A stretch of 64,000 nt of DNA, from NCBI GenBank assembly GCA_029978905.1, contig JAPOIM010000006.1, forward strand, positions 1 to 64,000, written 5' to 3'. A model generated the notes under the pieces. The model saw only the letters and a program-made list of their open reading frames with translations, was not told the origin of the DNA and did no database searches. A program made the translations under genes and the position numbers. This stretch comes from Planctomycetota bacterium. Lineage in GTDB: Bacteria > Planctomycetota > Planctomycetia > Pirellulales > UBA1268. Positions 36,170-45,838 of this stretch are shown here, piece after piece; within the stretch, counting starts at the first letter, position 1; every line of letters starts with the position of its first letter.

Positions 36170-37726
36170 ATGAGCAGCAATGAGCGGAGTGTGTCGGTGC
36201 GAAACGTGGTGATCCGGGCTGGCTTTGGCCTGCTTGTGGCGTGGGGCGTTGTCGTGGGGCCCTCCGTGGCTGCCGAACGCAACATCATCTTCTTCGTGAC
36301 TGACGACGAGAGCCCGACGCTGGGGTGCTACGGCGACTCGGTGGCGGTGACGCCGGCGATCGACGCACTGGCGGCTGACGGCACCCGCTTCACGCACGCC
36401 TATGCGACCACCGCGAGCTGCTCCGCGAGCCGCTCGGTGTTGCTCTCAGGCCTGCACAACCATGCCAACGGTCAGTACGGCCATCAGCACGACTTCCATA
36501 AGTTTGCGGCCTGGTACGACCTCGTGGGCCTCTCCCTGCCACGAGCCCTCGCCCGCTCCGGCTACCGCACCGCGCGGATCGGCAAGTACCACGTGGCGCC
36601 CGAGGAGGTCTTTCACTTTGAGGAGGAGATCCCAGGCAACAGCCGCAACGCAGTCGCCATGGCGGAAGCCAGCCGCGCCTTCCTGACGGCCGACGATGAG
36701 AAGCCCTTTTTTCTCTACTTTGCCACCAGTGATCCCCACCGCGGCGGCGGCCTCGACCAGACCAGCGAACTCGCGCTGAAGCCCGACCTGTTTGGCAACA
36801 AGCCGAAGCAGGGCAGCTACCCCGGCGTGGAGGAAGTGTTTTTCGATCCGGCTGAGGTGCCGGTGCCACCATGGCTGCCCGATACGCCTGAGACCCGCAG
36901 CGAACTGGCGCAGTATTACCAGTCGTGCGCCCGCATCGATCAGGGGGTCGCTCGGCTGGTCGCGATCCTCAAGGAGGCGGGCCTGTACGAGAAGACCTTG
37001 ATTCTTTTCACCAGCGATCACGGGATGGCGTTTTCCGGTGGCAAGACCACGGTGTATGAGCCGGGCTTGCAGGTGCCGCTGGTGGTGCGGGATCCGTATC
37101 AAGCCAACCGTGGCGTGGTGCACGACGCGCTCGTGAGCCACATTGACATCACGCCGTCGCTTGTCGACTTTGCGGGTGGGCTCGATCGAGCAGAGAACCG
37201 CCCCGTCGTCTGGGAGGAGCCGGCGGAGTATTGGAAAGACAAGCCCTACGCTCGTGGTGAAAACCGTGGGCCGGCGAAAGTGCTCTCCGCGTATCAGGGC
37301 CGTTCGTGGATTCCGATCCTTGGGGACGGACAAGCGGAGCATCACACCACGCTCCTGGCCAGCCACACCTTCCACGAGATCCAGATGTACTACCCGATGC
37401 GGGCTGTCCGCGATCGTGAATGGAAGTTGATCTGGAACATCGCCCACCCCCTGCCCTACCCCTTTGCCTCGGACCTCTGGGTGGCGAGCAGTTGGCAGTC
37501 GCAGTTTCAGCATTCGCAGGATGCCAACTACGGTCGGACGACGGTGGGCGGCTACATCCACCGGCCTGCGTTTGAGCTCTACCACGTGGCCAGCGATCCG
37601 TTTGAAACGAAGAACCTGGCCACGGATCCAGCGCACGCCGAAACGTTGACGTCCTACAAGCAGCTCCTGCGGGAAATGCAGGAGGCGTCGGGCGACCGTT
37701 GGGTGAGCAAGTGGGAATATGAGTGA
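36170..37726 (+). CDS. exported sulfatase with variant CSASR active-site motif
   Basis: 518 residues from the ATG at 36170, which follows a GAGAGGGGG ribosome site. A signal peptide (FGLLVAWGVVVGPSVA) precedes the alkaline-phosphatase-like fold. Metal ligands are D45 and D46 (FVTDDESP) and the later SDHG. The formylglycine motif is C84-S-A-S-R88, with Ala in place of the usual Pro of CxPxR. The overall pattern resembles N-sulfoglucosamine sulfohydrolase-like sulfatases. It probably removes sulfate from exogenous sulfated glycans in the periplasm. It needs a formylglycine-generating enzyme, which is not encoded in this window. Confidence 0.85.
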   Translation: MSSNERSVSVRNVVIRAGFGLLVAWGVVVGPSVAAERNIIFFVTDDESPTLGCYGDSVAVTPAIDALAADGTRFTHAYATTASCSASRSVLLSGLHNHANGQYGHQHDFHKFAAWYDLVGLSLPRALARSGYRTARIGKYHVAPEEVFHFEEEIPGNSRNAVAMAEASRAFLTADDEKPFFLYFATSDPHRGGGLDQTSELALKPDLFGNKPKQGSYPGVEEVFFDPAEVPVPPWLPDTPETRSELAQYYQSCARIDQGVARLVAILKEAGLYEKTLILFTSDHGMAFSGGKTTVYEPGLQVPLVVRDPYQANRGVVHDALVSHIDITPSLVDFAGGLDRAENRPVVWEEPAEYWKDKPYARGENRGPAKVLSAYQGRSWIPILGDGQAEHHTTLLASHTFHEIQMYYPMRAVRDREWKLIWNIAHPLPYPFASDLWVASSWQSQFQHSQDANYGRTTVGGYIHRPAFELYHVASDPFETKNLATDPAHAETLTSYKQLLREMQEASGDRWVSKWEYE

Positions 37727-37737
37727 GCGTTCACTCA
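37720..37737. terminator. short perfect hairpin across two convergent stop codons
   Basis: TGAGTGA (37720-37726) and TCACTCA (37731-37737) form a perfect 7-bp stem with the loop GCGT. The stop codon of the sulfatase gene and that of the convergent PHP gene both lie inside the arms. There is no T-tract; a role as a bidirectional terminator is inferred from position only. Confidence 0.4.
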
Positions 37738-40017
37738 CTCCGCAGCCGTCTCGCTGAGAATCGTCTGGTACACCTCGCGGGCGTGGGCGTAGGCCGCTTC
37801 AGCCGCGTCCATGTCTGCGGGCCTGTACTGCCCCTTTTTCTGCTTCCAGCAGACATCCACAGCATCGAGGCACCACTGGGCCGAGTCGCGGCTCGCGCGC
37901 ACCGGCTTCTCCCCAACCTGGACCCAGATCGGGTTGGTGTGGCTTGAGGGCCAGATTCGCACGGCGACCCACGAAGACTCGGAGATCGTGCCTTGCCAGG
38001 TGATGTCGTGCACGTTGCCGTCGGCCTCGATCTCGCTGCGACCGGCGACCTGGCCATTGATGATCACTTCCACCGGCACGCGGCGGCCCTCAGCGATTCT
38101 CGCTCGCTCCAACTCCCAGTAGGGCTTCTGCGAGAGCGGCCGTGAACGCACGTTGGCAAGGCCCTCTGGCGGTGTGTCTGGCAGCATGGCCGCGGCCCGA
38201 CACGAGATCGTGACATCGCCGGGCGCGTCGAGGGTGAGTTCGGAGCCGTCGACTCCCAGCTCGGCATCGCCGACACGGAAGTCGAACAGATGGCTCTTCC
38301 CGTCGGTCACATAGCTCCGCCCTTCCTTGATGCCTTCGACGTAGCGATCGAAGTCGAGGGCCTCGTCATGCAGCTTCACGTAGAGCCGACCAAGACCGAC
38401 CCGCTCCCCGTAGATACAGGGGAAGTCGGTTTCACCGCTGATGCGCGTGCGAAAGCCGCAGTTGAGTGTGTGGTACCAGATGTTGAGTTCCCAGTTGATC
38501 GGCGTGTCGACTGCCGAGAGGAAGTCGACCGCGTCGTGGGTGACATCCACGATGTACTCGTTGGCCCCGATGCCGTCGAAGCGAGGCATCTCCAGCGACG
38601 GGATCTTCTCGTCGGCGATCTCCAGACCCCAACCCGAGTGGCTAAAGCCCACCACCCCGCCCTGCTCTTTCCCCCACTGCAGCACCGGCAGCGTCCAACT
38701 GGGCCACTGCTCAATCCGGGTCGTGCCAGGGTAATCATCTTCGGCGAGCCGCAGCAGGCAGAGGTGCCCAGCATGGCTCGAGGGAAAACCGGAGACTTCG
38801 ACGTCGTACCGCATCACGTAGTCGGGCGTGGAGAGCGGATGCACGCCGCCGTCAAAGAACTGTTTCTGGTGATACCAGCATGGGCCCCAGGAGAGGACAC
38901 AGCCGACGTTGAGGTCTTCGCCGAGGATGTGCCGCATCATGTCTTCCGGGCCTACGCCCGCGGTCGGGCTCTCGTAGTGTGCGCAGCCAGCGGCATGGAC
39001 ATGGTGGTCACCGGAATACCAGCCGCGGTCTGCCAGATGGATCCAGCGGGTGAGGTTGAATCGCTCCCGCTGCTCCGGAGCCTGGCCCACGACCAGCGTG
39101 CGACGCTGGGTGAGATACTCGGGGCCACGCGTCCAGCTGACCTGATACTCGCCCGGCGGAAGGAAGATGTGCTCGTCGGTGGTGCGGTAGACCTGCGGGT
39201 GGAAAAAGAAGTCGGGGGCGAGTCGGCGGCTCTGTGCCGGGTAGACGCGGCCGAGTGGATCCTTGATCAGGAAACTCGCCATCGCATCGCTGCCATCTTC
39301 ATCCTTGACATCAAACACCACCTTGGTGGCAGGGGCCGCGTCAAAGAGGATGTCGACGTCGGAACGAAAGCCGAGGTCTTGAGTGCCCTGCCCGGCATCA
39401 AAACCGATCCGCGCCTCGCGTTTGCCGGCATCACGACTGAAGATCTGAATCAGTCGATACTCGACCGCGAGGCCCGAGAGCGTGGGCGTCATTGGCCGTT
39501 CGTTAAACATGCGGATGTCGGCCCAGCGGTTGGCCACTTCCGCATCAGAGAGGCCCGGCGGTGGATCGGGTGAACCCGACGAGGGACCCACAATCTTCGC
39601 CGCATTCGGGCTGGCGGCTTCGAGGGGAGCGGTGATGCCCGCTTCGTTGACCACCTTCACGAGAAACACGGTCCAGCCCTGCTGCACCAACTTTTTTGGC
39701 ACAGGTCCGGCTGCGGCCTTCACGCGACTCTCGGGGTTGATTTCAACCGTGACGAGGCTGAGCGGATCGAGCACCTTTTGGATCGCAGCAACCGCCTCTG
39801 CATCGTTGTCGAGTGAGAGGGCCTCACTCAGTGCGGCTGCCGTCTCCGCTGGAAGGGGCTGCCCGAGCGAGGTCAAAGCTTCGCTGAGCCGTGTGGCCTG
39901 TGCGGCCAGCGGTTGCCGCTCGACGTCGATGGCACGGGCCGTCGGTGACATGACCAGCGAGACGGTGATCGACGCCAAGGCGAACCACAAGGCTCGCCGG
40001 TTGCACGTGGTTTGCAT
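37735..40017 (-). CDS. large exported PHP-domain (CehA/McbA-like) protein
   Basis: 760 residues from the ATG at 40017, which follows GGAGGGGG. The signal peptide is ALWFALASITVSLVMSPTARA. The N-terminal 250 residues are helical, then beta-rich (EYRLIQIFSRDAGKREARIGF). A carboxypeptidase-like beta segment follows (PPGEYQVSWTRGPEYLTQ), then the PHP-like metal motif GDHHVHAAGC with LSWGPCW and GFSHSGWGL. The C-terminus has further beta segments. It resembles uncharacterised CehA/McbA metallohydrolases common in planctomycetes. It is divergent from the oxidoreductase gene at 40199, with 181 bases for the two promoters. Confidence 0.75.
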   Translation of the reverse strand: MQTTCNRRALWFALASITVSLVMSPTARAIDVERQPLAAQATRLSEALTSLGQPLPAETAAALSEALSLDNDAEAVAAIQKVLDPLSLVTVEINPESRVKAAAGPVPKKLVQQGWTVFLVKVVNEAGITAPLEAASPNAAKIVGPSSGSPDPPPGLSDAEVANRWADIRMFNERPMTPTLSGLAVEYRLIQIFSRDAGKREARIGFDAGQGTQDLGFRSDVDILFDAAPATKVVFDVKDEDGSDAMASFLIKDPLGRVYPAQSRRLAPDFFFHPQVYRTTDEHIFLPPGEYQVSWTRGPEYLTQRRTLVVGQAPEQRERFNLTRWIHLADRGWYSGDHHVHAAGCAHYESPTAGVGPEDMMRHILGEDLNVGCVLSWGPCWYHQKQFFDGGVHPLSTPDYVMRYDVEVSGFPSSHAGHLCLLRLAEDDYPGTTRIEQWPSWTLPVLQWGKEQGGVVGFSHSGWGLEIADEKIPSLEMPRFDGIGANEYIVDVTHDAVDFLSAVDTPINWELNIWYHTLNCGFRTRISGETDFPCIYGERVGLGRLYVKLHDEALDFDRYVEGIKEGRSYVTDGKSHLFDFRVGDAELGVDGSELTLDAPGDVTISCRAAAMLPDTPPEGLANVRSRPLSQKPYWELERARIAEGRRVPVEVIINGQVAGRSEIEADGNVHDITWQGTISESSWVAVRIWPSSHTNPIWVQVGEKPVRASRDSAQWCLDAVDVCWKQKKGQYRPADMDAAEAAYAHAREVYQTILSETAAE

Positions 40018-40198
40018 GGGAATGCCCCCTCCGCTGTGATGCGAACCCTGGGAAACTACCACGCTCTGAGACCATGGGAAAGCAGCGTGCTCGTCGGGTA
40101 TCATGTTTCCCACAAGGACTCATGAGCCCGGGGGGGCGAGCGTGCGTGTACGGACACGCCCTCATTCTTCCCGTTCACACAACTCTCAGGTGATAGCG

Positions 40199-41515
40199 AT
40201 GACGCAGCCAGCCCACACCGACGACACCACTGTTTCTCAGCCGACCCGCCGCCACTTCCTTGGCACGTCTGCAGCCGCGTCGATGGCTGCCGGGCTCGCG
40301 GTGCACTCTTCCGTGGAGGCTGCTGAAGAAACGCGGGAACTGCGATTGGCCGTGGTGGGTTGCGGCGGCCGTGGGTCGGGTGCGATCAACGACTCCCTCT
40401 CCATCAACGACAACATCAAGCTCGTCGCCGCGGCGGATCTCTACGCCACCAAGGCGGATCAGATGCGGAAGGCCATGCAGGGCGCCCACGAGGGGAAGGT
40501 GGAGCTTCCCGATGCCAACATCTACGAAGGGCTCGATGCCTATCGCCGCATTCTCGACGACCCAGAAATCGACGTGGTGATCATGACCACGTCGCCGGGC
40601 TTCCGCCCGCGGTACGTGCGGGACGCCGTTGCGGCTGGCAAGCACGTCTTTGCCGAGAAGCCATCGTGCGTGGACCCTGCCGGCTACCGCATCTGCTTGG
40701 AGGCCCACGCGATGGCCGCGGCCAACGGCACCGGCATCGTGACGGGCACCCAGTATCGTCGGCAGACCAACTACCTCGGTGCGATCGAGCAGATCCGCAA
40801 GGGAGCAATCGGCGAGATCGTCTCGGCGACCACCCGCTACTGCTCCAGTGGCATTTGGTACCGGCCGCGTCAGCCAGAGATGAGCGATGCGGAGTATCAG
40901 ATGAACAACTGGATGCACTTCATCTGGCTCAGCGGCGACCAGATCGTCGAGCAGGCCGTGCACAACATCGACACGATCAACTGGGTGATGGGTGCGAACC
41001 CCGTGTCGGCCTACGGCTCTGGTGGCCGCTTCACCCGTCCTGCCGACAGTGAGATGTGGGACAACGTCGTGGTCGACTACGAGTATCCAGGCAACAAGAT
41101 CGTGTCGTTTATGTGTCGTCAGATTCCGGACACCACCGGCGACAACGGCAGCGTGATCTACGGCTCCGCAGGTCGCTGCGAGATCGGTGCGATCAACAGC
41201 GGGTCACGGATCTACGACATGAAGGGTGAGCTGATGTGGGAGATGGGTGGCAGCATCGCCGACGCCTACAAGCAGGAACACAAGGATCTGATCGACTCGA
41301 TCCGGGCTGGCAATCCGATTGTGGAGCTCGCTCAGACGGCCGACAGCTCCCTCGTCGCCGTGCTCGGCCGCGTGGCTGCCTACACCGGGCAGAAGGTGGC
41401 CTTCGACTATCTCGCGACGAAGAGCGAGATGGATCTTTTCCCCAAGAACCTCACCTGGGATGCCGATCTGCCCGAACCGCAGTTTGCGATTCCGGGAAAG
41501 ACCAAACTCGTCTGA
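40199..41515 (+). CDS. Tat-exported Gfo/Idh/MocA oxidoreductase
   Basis: 438 residues from the ATG at 40199, seven bases after AGGTGA. The Tat signal TRRHFLGTSAAASMAAG precedes the Rossmann motif LRLAVVGCGGRGSG. The family EKP motif is in AEKPSCVDPAG, and a conserved segment has VEQAVHNIDTINWVMG. Export by Tat implies folding with bound NAD(P) before translocation, as in glycoside-processing relatives that keep the cofactor bound. It is followed 27 bases later by a second exported family member, and the two may act on the same sugar or glycan. Confidence 0.87.
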   Translation: MTQPAHTDDTTVSQPTRRHFLGTSAAASMAAGLAVHSSVEAAEETRELRLAVVGCGGRGSGAINDSLSINDNIKLVAAADLYATKADQMRKAMQGAHEGKVELPDANIYEGLDAYRRILDDPEIDVVIMTTSPGFRPRYVRDAVAAGKHVFAEKPSCVDPAGYRICLEAHAMAAANGTGIVTGTQYRRQTNYLGAIEQIRKGAIGEIVSATTRYCSSGIWYRPRQPEMSDAEYQMNNWMHFIWLSGDQIVEQAVHNIDTINWVMGANPVSAYGSGGRFTRPADSEMWDNVVVDYEYPGNKIVSFMCRQIPDTTGDNGSVIYGSAGRCEIGAINSGSRIYDMKGELMWEMGGSIADAYKQEHKDLIDSIRAGNPIVELAQTADSSLVAVLGRVAAYTGQKVAFDYLATKSEMDLFPKNLTWDADLPEPQFAIPGKTKLV

Positions 41516-41542
41516 GCCAAGATTCGTCTCTGGAGCAAGAGC

Positions 41543-42907
41543 ATGGCTGTCCATCGTCGTGGTTTTCTAAAAACGGTTGGACTCGGTGCAGCGCTGGCTG
41601 CTGCGCCGGGCGTGGTGCGCGCACGCAATCTTGCCAGCAAACTTCAGGTGGCCTGCGTCGGCGTCGACGGAATGGGCTTCTCCGATCTCTCGCAGGTCGG
41701 AAGCCACCCGTCGGTGCAGTTTGTGGGTTTTTGCGACATCGATGCCAACCGCTTCGCGCGCGCCGACGCGAAGTTTCCCGGTGTGCCGCACTTTCGCGAC
41801 TACCGGGAAATGTTTGCCACGCTGGGTGACTCGGTCGATGCCGTGCTCGTCGACACGCCTGACCACATGCACGCGCCGGTGGCGGTGGCGGCGATGCAGT
41901 TGGGGAAGCATGTGTACTGCCAGAAGCCACTCGCCCACACCGTCTGGGAATGTCGGCAGATGCGGTTGTGGGCGGCAAAGGCTGGCGTGACCACGCAGAT
42001 GGGCAACCAGATCCACTCGCACGTGGCCTATCGGCTTGGCACGAGGCTGATTCGTGATGGGGTGATTGGGAAGGTCCGTGAGGTGCACTCCTGGATTGGC
42101 GTGACCGGCAATCAGCGGACACGGCTCTTCGCCCCACCTGCGCCGGCGGCCGTGCCCGCCAACATCGATTGGAACCTCTGGATCGGAGCGGCTCCGATGC
42201 GGGACTACGCTCCGGCCTACCACCCCTTTACCTGGCGCGACTGGCAGGACTTTGGCGGAGGGGCTCTGGGTGACTTTGGATGCCACGTGCTCGACCCCGT
42301 GTTTACGGCTACGGGCATCAGCAGCGTCAAGAGCGTGCAGGCCACCAACAGCGGCATCAACGATCAGGTTTGGCCGACCTACGAGAAGGTGCGCTACGAG
42401 TTTGTGGGGACGGAGCACACGGTGGGCGACACGCTGCCGGTGACCTGGACCGATGGCGGGATCAAGCCGGCGCACTCGCTGGCTCAGATGCCGGGCGACA
42501 AGGATCTTCCTGGGGGGGGCAGCCTGTTCATTGGCGAGGAAGGCACCATGGTGCTGCCACACGTCGGCATGCCCTCGCTCTACCCCGTAGAGAAGTTTCA
42601 GGGGTTTGCGATGCCCGAAGTCGGCGAGCGAAACCACTGGCACGACTGGGTGGATGCAGCCATCGCTGGAGAGAAGACCACCGACGATTTCAGCTACGCG
42701 GGCCCGCTCGCGGAAGCGGTGCAGCTCGGCAACGTGGCGACGCGGTTGGCGGTGGCCACGCTCAATCCGGTCGATGGGCAACTGAGCGATCCGCAGAAGG
42801 TTTTGGACTGGGACGCCGAAGCCGGGCAGTTCACGAATGCGCCTGAGGCCAGCGAGCTGCTGACAAAGAAGTATCGCGACGGGTTTGCGGTGCCAGCTTG
42901 CGGATAA
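41543..42907 (+). CDS. second Tat-exported Gfo/Idh/MocA oxidoreductase
   Basis: 454 residues. The N-terminus HRRGFLKTVGLGAALAAAPG is a Tat signal. It is followed by LQVACVGVDGMGFSD (Rossmann), the CQKPLAHTVWE segment in place of EKP, QMGNQIHSHVAYRLG and GGGALGDFGCHVLDP. This pattern is typical of planctomycete dehydrogenases with a C-terminal bacterial-type OxRed domain. It lies between the first exported oxidoreductase and an SGNH hydrolase, all on the plus strand, which suggests joint processing of an acylated or sulfated carbohydrate. Substrate unknown. Confidence 0.87.
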   Translation: MAVHRRGFLKTVGLGAALAAAPGVVRARNLASKLQVACVGVDGMGFSDLSQVGSHPSVQFVGFCDIDANRFARADAKFPGVPHFRDYREMFATLGDSVDAVLVDTPDHMHAPVAVAAMQLGKHVYCQKPLAHTVWECRQMRLWAAKAGVTTQMGNQIHSHVAYRLGTRLIRDGVIGKVREVHSWIGVTGNQRTRLFAPPAPAAVPANIDWNLWIGAAPMRDYAPAYHPFTWRDWQDFGGGALGDFGCHVLDPVFTATGISSVKSVQATNSGINDQVWPTYEKVRYEFVGTEHTVGDTLPVTWTDGGIKPAHSLAQMPGDKDLPGGGSLFIGEEGTMVLPHVGMPSLYPVEKFQGFAMPEVGERNHWHDWVDAAIAGEKTTDDFSYAGPLAEAVQLGNVATRLAVATLNPVDGQLSDPQKVLDWDAEAGQFTNAPEASELLTKKYRDGFAVPACG

Positions 42908-42982
42908 GCCCTGAGTTGGGTGTGCTCGCCCGCACGGATCAACAGCACGTGTTTTGACTTTTTACTTTGGGAGTGGTGTCAG

Positions 42983-43744
42983 ATGGCAGTGATCAAAAGC
43001 CTTCGCGGTGTGGTGCTCGGCGTGGTGTCCATTGGGGCGATGGTCTGTGGGCTGAGTAGCACGCACGCCGTCGAGGTGCCCACCTCGGAAAGCATGCGGG
43101 TGGCCACCACTCCGGATGACCGGCTCGGAGAGGAGTGGTGGCAGAAGCGGCACGACGAAAAGCTGACCCTGGTCAAAGAGGGTGGCTGGGAGCTGGCCTT
43201 CATCGGTGACTCGATCACGCATGGTTGGGAAGGACATGGGAAGGAGACCTGGTCCAAGTATTACGGCGACCGCAAGGCGATTAATCTCGGTTACAGCGGC
43301 GACCGCACGGAGCACGTGCTTTGGCGGCTCGACAAGGGAGAACTTGACGGTTACGAGCCGAAGGTGGCCGTGATCATGATCGGTACCAACAACACTGGCC
43401 ACCGCAAGGACGCCCCTGAGATCATTGCGATGGGCGTGGGGCGAATCGTGCAGCGGATTCAGGAAATTTCGCCGAAGACCAAGATTCTGCTGCTGGGGAT
43501 TTTCCCCAGGTCTGCCGAAGCAAAGGATCCTCAGCGCGAGAACAACGACCTGACCAACGCGATGCTGGCAAAGATGGGGAACGACGAAACGGTGTTCTTT
43601 TTGAACATCAACGACAAGTTTCTCACCGAGGACGGCGTGCTTACCAAGGAAGTCATGCCCGACCTGCTGCACCCCGAAGCGGCTGGCTACGCGATCTGGG
43701 CCGAAGCGATGGAGCCAACCCTGGCGAAGCTGCTTGAGGAATGA
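42983..43744 (+). CDS. exported SGNH/GDSL hydrolase
   Basis: 253 residues from the ATG at 42983, preceded by TTGGGAG at slightly long spacing. A signal peptide (GVVLGVVSIGAMVCGL) is followed by the SGNH blocks: block I FIGDSITHGW with Ser77, block II LGYSGDRTEH, block III MIGTNNTGH, and block V PDLLHPEAAGY with the catalytic Asp/His. It resembles platelet-activating-factor acetylhydrolase-like esterases. It may deacetylate carbohydrates outside the cytoplasm. The next gene starts six bases after its stop. Confidence 0.88.
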   Translation: MAVIKSLRGVVLGVVSIGAMVCGLSSTHAVEVPTSESMRVATTPDDRLGEEWWQKRHDEKLTLVKEGGWELAFIGDSITHGWEGHGKETWSKYYGDRKAINLGYSGDRTEHVLWRLDKGELDGYEPKVAVIMIGTNNTGHRKDAPEIIAMGVGRIVQRIQEISPKTKILLLGIFPRSAEAKDPQRENNDLTNAMLAKMGNDETVFFLNINDKFLTEDGVLTKEVMPDLLHPEAAGYAIWAEAMEPTLAKLLEE

Positions 43745-43750
43745 TCGTTC

Positions 43751-44887
43751 GTGAGCAGCAAGTCGCCGCGGACGCCGCACCTGTCGCTTGAGACAACCGA
43801 GGAGATCGGCGTAGGACATGGCTGGATCAGCGGCTTGATCGCCGCGGTCCTCGCCGTCGCTGGGCTCGGTGCGGTGCTCTGCCTGAGGTTTCCGGATGTG
43901 CTCACGGTGCCTGCGCTCCGTGAGCACTACCCGGTCCCATGGATTCGCGCGGCAGTGGAAGTCGCTCTTGTCGCCTCGTTCCTGTTGGCGACGGTGAGCA
44001 TCTGTTTGCGAGCCAACAAGATGCTTGGCGTGTCGGCCTTGGTGTTGACCTTCGTGGCGGCGATGCTTGGAGGGGGCAGCGCGAGCGGAGACGCTCCCTC
44101 AAGCAGTTGGGCCTTTGGGCTCGACTGGTTTGTGTTGAACCTGATGCTCTATTCGGTGATCTACATCCCGCTGGAGCGTTTGTTTGCGAAACACCCGGAG
44201 CAGCCGACGTTTCGCAAGGAGTGGCAGGTCGATCTGACCTATTTCTTCTTGAACACGCTGCTGATTCAGGTGATCACGCTCTTCACCATGCGGCCTGCCA
44301 TGGTGTTTTTTGATTGGGCCCGAGTGCCGCAGGTTGCGGAGTCCGTGAGTCGACTTCCGGTTTGGGTGCAAGTGCCAGCCTGCTTGCTGATCGCGGACCT
44401 CACGCAGTACTGGGTTCACCGGGCGTTTCACACGCTCCCGGTGCTGTGGCGGTTTCACGCGATTCATCATTCCGCCCAGGCGATGGATTGGCTGGCTGGT
44501 GCCCGGTTGCACTTTGTCGATGTGGTGGTGACGCGGGGGCTGACCTATGTGCCGATCTACGTGCTTGGTTTTTCTCAGACGACGCTGGCGGTCTACGTCG
44601 TCATCGTGGCCGCCCAGGCGACGTTTTTGCATGCCAACGTGCGTTGGGAGTTTCCGCTGATTCGGTGGTTTGTCGCCACCCCCTGTTTTCACCATTGGCA
44701 TCATGCCGCGGAGCGGGAGGCGATCGACAAGAACTTCTCGGTGCACACGCCGCTGTGGGACTGGGTGTTTGGCACCTACTACATGCCGGGGCGGTGGCCG
44801 TCGAAGTACGGGCTTTGTGGGCAGCGGGAGATGCCGGCCAGTTGGCTGTTGCAGTTCCTGGAACCGTTTCGCCGTAGATCGCGATAA
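43751..44887 (+). CDS. fatty acid hydroxylase/sterol desaturase family membrane protein
   Basis: 378 residues starting with GTG at 43751, six bases after the SGNH gene. There are about six hydrophobic segments. The His clusters of the family are present: HRAFHTLPVLWRFHAIHHS, then HANVRW and FHHWHHA. These bind a di-iron centre in membrane hydroxylases and desaturases. The substrate could be a sterol, a fatty acid or a hopanoid-like lipid. Its neighbour is a lipid kinase gene, and a FAD2-like desaturase is encoded further on, so lipid modification is a recurring theme in the window. Confidence 0.88.
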   Translation: MSSKSPRTPHLSLETTEEIGVGHGWISGLIAAVLAVAGLGAVLCLRFPDVLTVPALREHYPVPWIRAAVEVALVASFLLATVSICLRANKMLGVSALVLTFVAAMLGGGSASGDAPSSSWAFGLDWFVLNLMLYSVIYIPLERLFAKHPEQPTFRKEWQVDLTYFFLNTLLIQVITLFTMRPAMVFFDWARVPQVAESVSRLPVWVQVPACLLIADLTQYWVHRAFHTLPVLWRFHAIHHSAQAMDWLAGARLHFVDVVVTRGLTYVPIYVLGFSQTTLAVYVVIVAAQATFLHANVRWEFPLIRWFVATPCFHHWHHAAEREAIDKNFSVHTPLWDWVFGTYYMPGRWPSKYGLCGQREMPASWLLQFLEPFRRRSR

Positions 44888-44908
44888 CGGGCGAGGGTGG
44901 TGAGCCGC

Positions 44909-45838
44909 ATGACGATCCGTGTGGTCTGCAATCCGAGTGCGGGGTGCCGTGCGGCCCAGCGGCGAGCGGCAGCCTTTCGCCAGCGGTGGTCGCGCCGAGC
45001 AGAGTTTGTAACGCCATCCACAGGTGGCGAGACGTACGCCTGTGCTCGCGAGGCGATTGAGCGCGGGTGCGACATGCTGGGGGCAGCCGGTGGTGATGGC
45101 ACCGTGCACCACGTGGCAAATGCCTTGCTGGATTCTGGCCGTGCGGGCGATGTCACGCTCGCAGTGATTCCCGTAGGGACTGCCAATGACTACGCCTCGA
45201 GTGTGGCGAAGCAGTTTGGCGAGACCGCCCTCGATGATCCCTCGGCGGCCGTGGTCGACGTGGGGCATGCGTCTCACGCCATCTCCGGGAAGGGTCAGTA
45301 TTTCGTTGAGAGCCTTGGTCTTGGGGTGAGTGCCGACGTGGCTGCTGAAGCGCGAGGGCTTCTCCAGCTCACCGGCCGAGTTCGGTACGGGTTGGCGGCG
45401 CTTCGTATCATTCGTACGGGTCTTGTCCCGCGGCCGTTTTGCATCCAGATCGATGGCGTCGACCGAGGCGAGGAACCGACGCTGCTCTTCAGCCTGCTCC
45501 TTGGGCGTCGCGAGGGCAACATGGTGCTTGCTCCTGCGGCCTCGCTGAATGACGGCCTGTTTTCATCTGTCTGGGTTTCCCGCGTTTCTGCCCTGGAGGC
45601 GCTACGGCTTTTACCCCAGCTGCTCTGGAGCGGCGTGCCCAGGCGGCATCCAGCGATCCACCAGGGTGTCTGCCGGCAGGTTCACGTGGCTTCGGGTGAG
45701 CCCTTCGCCGTGCACACCGACGGCGAAGTCTTTTTTGAGGCCGCCCCCGGCGAGGTTGGTCTCGACGTGCGGGTGGTGCCAGGAGCGCTCCGCGTAAAGG
45801 TCTGTCGCTTCGATCGAGGGCCCGTGAGGGATCGCTGA
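44909..45838 (+). CDS. diacylglycerol kinase-family lipid kinase
   Basis: 309 residues from the ATG at 44909; upstream GTG codons (44897, 44900) are alternative starts. The DAGK catalytic domain shows RVVCNPSAGCR at the start, GGDGTVHHVAN at 61-71 with the nucleotide-binding GGDGT, and PVGTANDYASSV. The C-terminal half (FAVHTDGEVFFEA) matches YegS/DgkB-type kinases. They phosphorylate diacylglycerol, sphingosine-like or phosphatidylglycerol lipids in the cytoplasm or at the membrane. It lies 20 bases after the hydroxylase gene. Confidence 0.88.
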   Translation: MTIRVVCNPSAGCRAAQRRAAAFRQRWSRRAEFVTPSTGGETYACAREAIERGCDMLGAAGGDGTVHHVANALLDSGRAGDVTLAVIPVGTANDYASSVAKQFGETALDDPSAAVVDVGHASHAISGKGQYFVESLGLGVSADVAAEARGLLQLTGRVRYGLAALRIIRTGLVPRPFCIQIDGVDRGEEPTLLFSLLLGRREGNMVLAPAASLNDGLFSSVWVSRVSALEALRLLPQLLWSGVPRRHPAIHQGVCRQVHVASGEPFAVHTDGEVFFEAAPGEVGLDVRVVPGALRVKVCRFDRGPVRDR

